From positions 1-5,857 of the forward strand of contig JBJKRW010000057.1 in NCBI GenBank assembly GCA_046704445.1: 5,857 bases of DNA, given 5' to 3'. The DNA comes from JBJKRW01 sp046704445. GTDB taxonomy: Bacteria; Patescibacteriota; Microgenomatia; UBA1406; GWC2-37-13. The position numbers and the translations under genes were made by a program. This document shows positions 1-5,740 of the stretch, piece after piece; positions within the stretch are counted from its first letter, which is position 1; each line of letters starts with the position of its first letter. The notes beneath the pieces are model-generated. The model was not told the DNA's origin. It did not search any database and saw nothing but the letters and a program-made list of their open reading frames with translations.

Positions 1-91
1 TGTGGAGATCCGGCTTCGGATATTTCGGGCCGTTTCCCGGAGAATATTTCGCCATAGGCACTGTTTTATTAAAAAGATTCTTTATGCAATT
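1..91. other. Unassigned left edge, probable end of an upstream gene
   Basis: Three readings compete here and none is recognisable. Plus frame 1 is open from the edge to TAG at 55-57 and gives an 18-residue tail ending in FPENISP. Plus frame 3 is open to TGA at 111-113 and gives a Gly/Phe-rich tail that would run through the terminator hairpin. On the minus strand an ATG at 55-53 opens a frame beginning MAKYSPGNGPKYPKPDLH that runs off the edge. The plus-oriented terminator at 92-111 favours a plus-strand gene ending here. I assign no function. Confidence 0.25.
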
Positions 92-111
92 CCCCGGAGA
101 CGGGGTTTTTT
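92..111 (+). terminator. Rho-independent terminator
   Basis: A five-pair all-GC stem CCCCG (92-96) / CGGGG (101-105) closes a GAGA tetraloop of the GNRA class and is followed at once by six T residues (106-111). The T run lies only on the plus-strand side, so it should stop plus-strand transcription coming from the left and insulate the riboflavin operon. The stem is short but very stable. Confidence 0.75.
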
Positions 112-203
112 GATGGTTCGTTCACGAGCCGTTCTATCCCGAAGTTACGCTCTTGCGGGCCAATAACTATAGCGTCGGGATTTATTATTATTTTATCCTA
201 TCT
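112..203 (+). promoter_or_regulatory. Structured AT-rich leader of the riboflavin transport operon
   Basis: This is non-coding sequence between the terminator and the first operon gene. It contains a hairpin GGTTCG (115-120) / CGAGCC (125-130) with one G-U pair. It also contains a longer nested inverted repeat: ATCCCGA (136-142) with TCGGGAT (175-181), extended inward by AGTTA (143-147) with TAACT (164-168). An AT-rich run with TATTAT at 183-188 and 186-191 follows and could supply a -10 element, but no convincing -35 sits at the right distance. The conserved core of the FMN riboswitch is not visible. The operon promoter is probably here, but I cannot place it. Confidence 0.35.
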
Positions 204-770
204 ATGAAACACTTTTCCGTTCGCCAGATTTCCGTAATTGCGGGTTTGGCGGCTTTTTCCGCTGCGGTACAGTTGGTGCATATCGGGTATCAGTCCCCAC
301 AGTTTGGCATGTGGATCGATATTGTGGCGGTTACCTGGATTATTGCCTATTTTCTTTTCGGGTTGCGAAGTTCATTGATCGTATCCGTTTTGGGCGCGGT
401 GATGATTACGCTTTTTGCGCCGGATACATGGCTTGGAGCGAGCATGAAATGGGTCGCTACCGTTCCGACGCTTCTTGCGCTGGCTGCGGTTCTTGCGATG
501 TTTAGAAAAAAACTCTCTTATTACGTGAAACCCGCTGCATTGGTGATGCCGTTTTTGATTTCGGTTGTTGTCCGGTGCGCGCTGGTTTTGCCCCTTAATT
601 ATTTTTACGCCATACCTATCTGGACGGGACTGAGTCCTTCAAAAGCCATACAGGTCATACCGTGGTTTGTCATCGTTTTGTTTAATGTAGTGCAGAGTGC
701 GGTGGAATTGTCCCTTGCATGGATTCTGGTTTACCGATTCAGGCTTTCAAAGTATGCAAAAACAAAGTGA
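204..770 (+). CDS. ribU: ECF transporter substrate-binding S component, probably riboflavin-specific (RibU-like)
   Basis: This 188-residue integral membrane protein binds the vitamin in an energy-coupling-factor importer. About six hydrophobic segments are visible (roughly residues 9-27, 36-54, 56-72, 84-100, 110-130 and 152-176), with a basic C-terminus. Helix 1 carries overlapping small-residue AxxxA patterns (A13/A17, A16/A20, A17/A21), the feature S components use to dock on EcfT. The stretch N132-Y-F-Y-A-I-P and the late F160-N-V-V-Q resemble RibU. N132 and N161 appear to match two Asn residues that contact the flavin ring in Staphylococcus RibU (from memory), while the Lys of that motif is Q164 here. 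The adjacent riboflavin kinase supports riboflavin as substrate. The ATG at 204 is preferred over an upstream in-frame TTG at 153 because the protein then starts just before helix 1; no Shine-Dalgarno is seen for it. The gene overlaps the ATPase gene by 17 bp. The ECF S-component call is strong; the substrate is inferred. Confidence 0.83.
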   Translation: MKHFSVRQISVIAGLAAFSAAVQLVHIGYQSPQFGMWIDIVAVTWIIAYFLFGLRSSLIVSVLGAVMITLFAPDTWLGASMKWVATVPTLLALAAVLAMFRKKLSYYVKPAALVMPFLISVVVRCALVLPLNYFYAIPIWTGLSPSKAIQVIPWFVIVLFNVVQSAVELSLAWILVYRFRLSKYAKTK

Positions 771-1506
771 TTCCCAAGCGGAAGGAATAGCATTAAAAAA
801 CGTATCTTTTTCCTATCCGGACGGAAACAAGGTGCTGGACGGAATCAGTCTGCAGATTCTCCATGGAAGTTTTTACGGTATCACCGGCACGAACGGTTCG
901 GGAAAAACCACGCTCAGTCTTCTGCTGAACGGCCTTATTCCCCACGAAATACAGGGCCGCATGACGGGTTCGGTACTGGTTGAGGGCGATGATACGAAAA
1001 AAAAACCGGTGTCGTTTTTTGCGAGAAAAGTCGGCATGGTGTTTCAGAATCCGGATCATATGATTTTCAATTTGTCGGTCAGGGAAGAACTCGAATTCGG
1101 GCTCAGGAACATCGGCGTTAAGGATTTTGACATCAGGATTCACGAAGCCCTCGTACAGGTTGGTTTGGACGGATTCGAGGATAGGGACCCGCATTCGCTT
1201 TCATTCGGGCAGAAACAGAAGCTGTGCCTTGCATGCGTGTTATCCATGAATCCCGGATACATCGTGCTGGATGAGGCAACGTCCATGCTGGACTACAAAA
1301 GCACTCTTCAGATGTATGCCATTCTTGATCGTCTTCACCGGAAAGGAAATACAATCGTGATTATTGAACACGATACCTCGTTTTTGAAACAGTATGCATC
1401 GGAGGTTGCGGTTATTCATCAGGGACGGATCGTTTTGCAGGGGTCCGCACACGATGTTTTTTCGCAGACAACACAGTTGCATGACATCGGCATAAAAATT
1501 CCCTGA
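754..1506 (+). CDS. ecfA: ECF transporter ATP-binding protein (A component)
   Basis: This 250-residue cytoplasmic ABC ATPase powers the importer. All nucleotide-binding elements are present in order: aromatic A-loop Y21, Walker A GTNGSGKT (45-52), Q-loop Q98 in VGMVFQNPD, ABC signature LSFGQKQK (149-156), Walker B YIVLDEAT (169-176) with catalytic E174, D-loop S177-D180 and switch H206. The VFQNPD Q-loop is typical of the CbiO/EcfA family. The signature has Phe where LSGGQ has its first Gly. The ATG at 754 is chosen over an in-frame GTG/ATG-type extension starting near 697, which would lie inside the S gene; only a weak AGG (741-743) precedes it. The 17 bp overlap with the S gene suggests translational coupling. 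Only one ATPase gene is visible, so it probably acts as a homodimer, unlike the EcfA1/EcfA2 pairs of Firmicutes. A run of nine A residues lies at 997-1005. Confidence 0.92.
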   Translation: MQKQSDSQAEGIALKNVSFSYPDGNKVLDGISLQILHGSFYGITGTNGSGKTTLSLLLNGLIPHEIQGRMTGSVLVEGDDTKKKPVSFFARKVGMVFQNPDHMIFNLSVREELEFGLRNIGVKDFDIRIHEALVQVGLDGFEDRDPHSLSFGQKQKLCLACVLSMNPGYIVLDEATSMLDYKSTLQMYAILDRLHRKGNTIVIIEHDTSFLKQYASEVAVIHQGRIVLQGSAHDVFSQTTQLHDIGIKIP

Positions 1507-1511
1507 CCACT

Positions 1512-2081
1512 ATGAAGATCATACTGACTTTTGTGAAGGTTGCCGGAGTAATCGTGCTCAGTTTTGTTATCCTGACCGGCATGTCTTTGTGGGAACTGTT
1601 CTGGTTTTTGGTTCTTGCGGGCATTGCGGTATTTGCCGGCAACAAGAAAACAATTATCATGTCGCGTCTGAGGTATGCGGCGTATGTCTGTGTTTCGGTA
1701 TTTGTATTCCAGCTCTTGTTCAATACGGGGGTAGCCGTATCCGGCCGGGTGTTTTCCGCGCTGACTACTTCGATGCGGTTACTGGATATTACCCTGGTGA
1801 TTCTGGTATTTACGAGCTATACGACGCCGTTGGAGCTGATGAAGTTTTTGGGTTGGTTGCCTTCCTGGCTCCGGTTAATGGTGGTAATGACGTTTGCCAT
1901 GATTCCCGCGGTTTTCGGTCTGACAGAACAAACGCTACTTGTCCAGAAGTCCCGGGGGTCTTCCTTCGGGTTGGCGAACCTGTACCGGTCCGTGCCCGCA
2001 GTTCTGGTGCCGGTATTGCACGGTATTTTCAGACACGCGGAGCAAACCGCATTTTCGGTTATTTCGCGGGGTTATGAATAG
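1512..2081 (+). CDS. ecfT: ECF transporter transmembrane T component (EcfT/CbiQ family)
   Basis: This 189-residue membrane protein links the S component to the ATPase. It has several hydrophobic helices (roughly residues 7-42, 52-72, 88-103 and 119-137) and then a charged coupling region with two Ser-Arg-Gly motifs, S147-R-G and S185-R-G-Y. These correspond to the paired XRX coupling motifs of EcfT that sit in the ATPase grooves. The sequence RLLDITLVILVFTSYTTPLELMKFL-like region (about 88-112) also fits the family. The protein is short: it lacks the N-terminal amphipathic part and stops two residues after the second motif, where many homologues continue for some tens of residues. It starts 5 bp after the ATPase gene with no clear Shine-Dalgarno. 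Its stop is TAG, and the same frame stays open into riboflavin kinase, so a read-through product of 321 residues is possible. Confidence 0.87.
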   Translation: MKIILTFVKVAGVIVLSFVILTGMSLWELFWFLVLAGIAVFAGNKKTIIMSRLRYAAYVCVSVFVFQLLFNTGVAVSGRVFSALTTSMRLLDITLVILVFTSYTTPLELMKFLGWLPSWLRLMVVMTFAMIPAVFGLTEQTLLVQKSRGSSFGLANLYRSVPAVLVPVLHGIFRHAEQTAFSVISRGYE

Positions 2082-2096
2082 AGAGATAGTTTGGTT

Positions 2097-2477
2097 ATGA
2101 TATATTCAACCGTACACATTAAGGGAAAAGGCCGGGGAAAGACAATGGGATTTCCGACGGTCAATATGTCAATTCCGAAAGAAGCTGACATTGAATACGG
2201 TATATACGCGGGGTGGATTAAGGTTGATTCACAGCGCTATATGGCCGCGATCCACTTTGGGCCGGTCCCCACATTTTCCGAAAAGAACGTTTCTCTTGAA
2301 GCATATCTTCTGGATGCTCCGGAAAACTTCGAGCTGATTTACGGGAAAACGGTGTTTATAGAATTTATTTCAAAAATCCGGGATATCATTTTTTTTTCCG
2401 ACACCCGATCGCTTGTTCTTCAGATACAGAAGGATATTGAAGCTGTCCGAAATCGCTTAACTGCCCAGGTAGCGTGA
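2097..2477 (+). CDS. Stand-alone riboflavin kinase (flavokinase domain of RibF)
   Basis: This enzyme phosphorylates riboflavin to FMN with ATP. The 126 residues match only the C-terminal flavokinase half of bifunctional RibF; the N-terminal FMN adenylyltransferase half is absent. The start is GKGRGKTMGFPTVN (10-23), containing the PTxN motif (P20-T-V-N23) that binds the metal and ATP. Next come G35-I-Y-A in the strand usually written GVYAV, P58-T-F, the likely catalytic base E68 in SLEAYLLD, Y82-G-K and the conserved R95 before F-F-S-D (99-102). The ATG at 2097 is preferred; TTG at 2091 is an alternative two codons upstream, closer to an AGAGAG sequence at 2080-2085. It lies 15 bp after and in the same frame as ecfT. 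As last gene of the transport operon it would trap imported riboflavin in the cell. FAD synthesis would need another enzyme. A run of nine T residues lies at 2389-2397. Confidence 0.92.
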   Translation: MIYSTVHIKGKGRGKTMGFPTVNMSIPKEADIEYGIYAGWIKVDSQRYMAAIHFGPVPTFSEKNVSLEAYLLDAPENFELIYGKTVFIEFISKIRDIIFFSDTRSLVLQIQKDIEAVRNRLTAQVA

Positions 2478-2508
2478 TACTTTCCGCGCGGCATCCGTTC
2501 ATATCGGC

Positions 2509-2537
2509 TTGTGGGAGCGTGACGCATACGATATACT
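2509..2537 (+). promoter_or_regulatory. Predicted sigma-70-type promoter for pyruvate kinase
   Basis: A -35-like TTGTGG (2509-2514) and a -10-like TATACT (2532-2537, five of six consensus bases) are separated by exactly 17 bp. The expected transcription start is around 2544-2545, that is, at or next to the ATG of pyk, so the mRNA could be leaderless. No terminator is visible between the riboflavin kinase stop and this site, so read-through from the operon may add to expression. Confidence 0.5.
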
Positions 2538-2544
2538 AATCAAT

Positions 2545-3969
2545 ATGAAATTAACCAAAATCGTTGCGACAATAGGTCCTTCCTGTGATTCTCCGGAGAT
2601 GATTGAGGCGCTCATACAAGCAGGGGTGAACGTATTCAGGTTTAACTTCAAACACAATACGATTGAATGGCATAACGACCGGATAGGGCGGGTCAACCGG
2701 ATTGCACGGCAAATGAAGGAGCCGGTGGGTACGCTTATTGATCTTCAGGGGCCGGAAATCCGGGTCAACATGCCTAAAGACGAAATCGCCTACGAAAAGG
2801 ATGAGCTTCTTGTGTTTGGTGCCGAAGCATTTGACGGAAAAAAGGGCTTTTCCATTTCGCATCCGGAAATCATTCGTCACCTGAAAAACGGACAGAAAGT
2901 TTTGGCGGAAGACGGCATTCATGTATTTTTCGTCGAACAAAAACAGGGAAAAACATTTGTGCGCGCCCGCGACCAGGGCATTCTGAAGAACCGGAAAAAC
3001 TTCAACATTCCGGGCGCAGATTTTCCTTTTCCTGTTCTGGTGGAACGGGATTTTGAAGGACTCAAACTTGCGCAAAGAAAAGAAATCGATTACGTGGCTC
3101 TGTCTTTTGTGCGTTCGGCGCAGGATATCAAAGTGGTAAGAAAAGAGATGGAAAAGTTCAAGGTCAAGGCAAAAATTATCGCAAAAATTGAAACGGAAAA
3201 AGCGCTGAAGGATTTGGGCGAAATCAAAAGATCGAGCGACGGAATTATGGTTGCGCGCGGTGACCTTGGCGTCGAGATGCCCATGGAGGAAGTTCCGTAT
3301 TACCAGAAGCTTATGATAAAACAGAGCATTAACGAAGGGATTCCGGTCATTACCGCGACACAGATGCTGCAGTCCATGATTGAGGATCCGCAGCCTACGC
3401 GGGCGGAAATTTCCGATATTGCAAATGCCACCTATGATTTAACCGATGCGGTGATGCTGTCGGGTGAAACTGCCACGGGACGTTATCCGGAGGAAACAGT
3501 ACGCATAATGGCAAAAACGGTCGCGTTCAACGAAAAGAAAAATCTGGTAGACAGCAGGAAACGGTTTCAGTTCAGCCTAAACGATCAGGAAGCAATTTTG
3601 TGCGATACGGCATACGGATTGCACATCACCTGCCGTGAGCGGAAGCTTCCCATCGCGGGTTTTCTCGTATTTACCCATACCCGAAGAACCGTCCGAATGC
3701 TTTAGCGTTACCGTCCTCTCATACCGATTTTTGCGTTTGCGTCCACCGAGGAAATAAGCGAAGGATTGACCGTTGACTACGGCGTGGTTCCTTTTTGCGA
3801 GCCTTCGCATACCGCGAACAAAGACGTGGGAAAGGTGGATATCCAGAAAGCAATAAGAATTCTGGCGGAAAGGAAACTCATTGAAAAGAATGATCTTCTT
3901 ATTGTCCTCCACGGTGATTACTGGAGTATACGGGGAGGAACTTCTACGGTTAAAATTGTGAAAGCGTAA
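2545..3969 (+). pseudogene. pyk: Pyruvate kinase, interrupted by one in-frame TAG
   Basis: Pyruvate kinase converts phosphoenolpyruvate and ADP to pyruvate and ATP, the last step of glycolysis. The frame covers 474 codons, a normal length, ending in TAA at 3967-3969, but codon 387 is TAG. The part before it is a full catalytic core: R32-F-N34 near the N-terminus, D66 and R73 in the PEP/metal region, B domain around 75-160, catalytic K214 and metal ligand E216 in AKIET, D240 in MVARGDLG, T272 in TATQML, and SGETATG. The part after it begins RYRPLIPIFAF and gives the rest of the C-terminal domain in the same frame, with no other lesion. K36, L67 and Q68 replace residues near the usual potassium site. 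The ATG at 2545 is chosen because homologues start with K-T-K-I-V-A-T-I-G-P; the upstream TTG at 2509 falls in the promoter. Whether the product is truncated at 386 residues, read through, or whole because of a sequence error cannot be told here. Confidence 0.85.
3703..3705 (+). other. In-frame amber codon inside pyruvate kinase
   Basis: The codons around it read ...T-V-R-M-L-TAG-R-Y-R-P-L-I-P-I. In the family this stretch is typically T-A-R-L-L-S-R-Y-R-P, so TAG sits at the Ser position; one C-to-A change from TCG would create it. The next base is C, a context often considered leaky for UAG. The frame is intact on both sides. Confidence 0.9.
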
Positions 3970-3972
3970 GTC

Positions 3973-5724
3973 ATGAATATCAGAAACTTCGCCATTATCG
4001 CACATGTAGATCACGGGAAATCGACGCTGGCCGACCGTTTACTTGAGATTACCGGAGTTGTGGCGGCGGGCAAACACGAAGAGCAGCTGCTGGACCGCAA
4101 TCCCATATCGCGCGAACGCGGCATTACGATCAAACTTGCGCCGGTACGGATGACGTACGAATCTGATGGAGTTCGTTATACTTTGAATCTAATTGATACG
4201 CCGGGGCACGTGGATTTTTCCTACGAAGTGGATCGGACTCTCGCCTGCGTGGAGGGGGTGGTATTGCTTGTGGATGCGACCCAGGGAATTCAGGCGCAGA
4301 CCATTTCAAATGCGTACAAATCTTTGGAGAAAAATCTCGTTATTATTCCCGTGGTAAACAAAATTGATCTTCCGGGCGCCCGGGTCGAGCAGACAAAAAA
4401 GCAGCTTACGGATTTTTTGGGTGTACGCAATGAAGAAATTTTTTGCATTTCCGCAAAAACCGGTGCGGGAGTGAAGGAACTTCTTCAGACGATAATTGAA
4501 AAGATTCCCCCACCCCAGGAGCAACCGGCTCGGCTGCCGGACACCGCGGGTTTATCCGCGCTTATTTTCGATTCGTATTATGACCCTCACCGGGGAGTAA
4601 TTGCATTCGTGAGAACTTTTGAAGGAGACATTAGAAAGAAGACGCGCGTAAGACTTTGTCAGAGCGGCGTGAAGTTTGAAACAATGGAAGTGGGATATTT
4701 TCTTCCCGATCTGGTATCTTCGGAAATGTTGGGACAGGGGGATATCGGATATGTGGTAACCAATCTCAAGACAATCCATGACGTACGCGTCGGTGACACG
4801 ATAGTTCTTGAATCCGGCTCTCACAACCCCCTTCCCGGATACAGAAAAATAAAACCCATGGTATTTGCGTCAATGTTTCCCACGGATACCGCAGACTTTC
4901 TGAATTTACAGAAGGCACTGGAAAAGTTAAGTCTTAACGATGCTTCGCTTGAATATAACAGCATATACAGCAAGGCTTTGGGCGCCGGATTCAGGGTCGG
5001 ATTTCTGGGACTTCTTCATGCGGATGTGATTCGGGAAAGGCTCGAACGGGAGTTCGGACTTGATCTGGTTTTGACTCCGCCTCAGGTTGAATACCGGCGA
5101 GAAAACAGGAATTTTTTTGAACCGATCGTAAAGATTTTTATCGTGACTCCGCAGGAATATGTCGGAAATGTCATGCAGTTGTGTGAGGCGTATCGTGCGA
5201 AATTTATTACCATGGACAATCTTAATCAGGTAACGCTGACTTACGAAATGCCGATGTCGGAGATGATTACGGATTTTTTTGACAGGCTCAAAAGCATCAG
5301 TTCGGGATATGCGTCGCTTGACTGGGAATTCGTGCGTTATGAAGAAGTAAAGGCCGATGCGTTGACCGTATTGCTGAACGGCGATCCGATCGACGAGTTT
5401 TCGGAAATCGTCGCGGAAGAGCGCGCGATGGAAAAAGCGCAGGTTCTGGTTTCCAGACTCAAGGAAATTATTCCGAGGCAGCAATATGAAGTAAAGATTC
5501 AGGCGCAATACAAGGGAAAGATAATCGCTTCTTCCCGCGTCGCTCCCTTCCGGAAAAACGTTCTTGTCAAAAGCGGTAAGGTGCTTGGAGCGGGCGATGT
5601 CGGCAGAAAGAAAAAACTTCTTGAACGTCAGAAAGAAGGGAAAAAACGGATGAAAATGGTCGGAAAAATAGAAATCCCCAAAGAATCCTTCCTCAAACTT
5701 TTCCGAAAAGGACAGACCTCATAA
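3973..5724 (+). CDS. lepA: Elongation factor 4 (LepA), ribosome-associated GTPase
   Basis: LepA is a translational GTPase that binds ribosomes and affects back-translocation, initiation or assembly. The 583-residue product is close to the usual 595-600. GTPase motifs are all present: G1 AHVDHGKST (10-18), G2 RGITIK (49-54), G3 DTPGH (75-79), G4 NKID (129-132) and G5 SAK (160-162). Domain II follows from about 190. The LepA-type region FRVGFLGLLHADVIRERLEREF (about 340-360) is next. The LepA-specific C-terminal domain contains KVLGAGDVGRKKKLLERQKE and GKKRMKMVGKIEIP, which separates it from EF-G. The switch-I segment has D41-R-N-P-I-S-R-E-R where proteobacterial LepA has a D-x-M-D-L-E-R type, a variant I associate with CPR bacteria. 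It starts 3 bp after the pyk stop without a clear Shine-Dalgarno, implying co-transcription and perhaps translational coupling with pyk; the TAG in pyk could then affect its expression. Confidence 0.97.
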   Translation: MNIRNFAIIAHVDHGKSTLADRLLEITGVVAAGKHEEQLLDRNPISRERGITIKLAPVRMTYESDGVRYTLNLIDTPGHVDFSYEVDRTLACVEGVVLLVDATQGIQAQTISNAYKSLEKNLVIIPVVNKIDLPGARVEQTKKQLTDFLGVRNEEIFCISAKTGAGVKELLQTIIEKIPPPQEQPARLPDTAGLSALIFDSYYDPHRGVIAFVRTFEGDIRKKTRVRLCQSGVKFETMEVGYFLPDLVSSEMLGQGDIGYVVTNLKTIHDVRVGDTIVLESGSHNPLPGYRKIKPMVFASMFPTDTADFLNLQKALEKLSLNDASLEYNSIYSKALGAGFRVGFLGLLHADVIRERLEREFGLDLVLTPPQVEYRRENRNFFEPIVKIFIVTPQEYVGNVMQLCEAYRAKFITMDNLNQVTLTYEMPMSEMITDFFDRLKSISSGYASLDWEFVRYEEVKADALTVLLNGDPIDEFSEIVAEERAMEKAQVLVSRLKEIIPRQQYEVKIQAQYKGKIIASSRVAPFRKNVLVKSGKVLGAGDVGRKKKLLERQKEGKKRMKMVGKIEIPKESFLKLFRKGQTS

Positions 5725-5740
5725 GGTCCGTCCTCATTTT
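5710..5740. terminator. Bidirectional intrinsic terminator between convergent genes
   Basis: A 10-position stem GGACAGACCT (5710-5719) / AGGTCCGTCC (5724-5733) closes a CATA loop. It has one A-C mismatch in the plus transcript, which becomes a G-U pair in the minus transcript. The plus side is followed by TCATTTT (5734-5740). On the minus side the stem is followed by TTTT (complement of 5706-5709). It therefore suits both lepA and the convergent gene. The lepA stop codon (5722-5724) lies in the loop and the first base of the right arm. Confidence 0.75.

Noticed and set aside
112..203. FMN (RFN) riboswitch upstream of the riboflavin genes
   Set aside because: The region is short and lacks the conserved RFN core elements such as the GGGGCAGGGTGAAATTCCC-type segment; only simple hairpins are seen.
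1589..2077. Second plus-strand open frame (162 codons) inside ecfT
   Set aside because: The ecfT frame gives membrane helices and two coupling motifs; this alternative frame shows no coherent domain.
2478..2508. Terminator after riboflavin kinase at the CCGCGCGG palindrome (2484-2491)
   Set aside because: The palindrome has no usable loop and no T tract after it.
2551..3075. Minus-strand open frame (174 codons) opposite pyruvate kinase
   Set aside because: The plus strand encodes clear pyruvate kinase through this stretch; the antisense product resembles nothing I know.
3766..3969. A separate small gene of 67 codons starting at TTG
   Set aside because: It is the C-terminal part of pyruvate kinase in the same frame, and family similarity begins immediately after the TAG at 3703. 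The AAGGA before the TTG is too close to act as a normal ribosome-binding site.
4927..5508. Long minus-strand open frame (193 codons) opposite lepA
   Set aside because: It is fully antisense to conserved LepA sequence, has no recognisable motif and is rich in Arg, His, Phe and Ile, as expected for a shadow frame.
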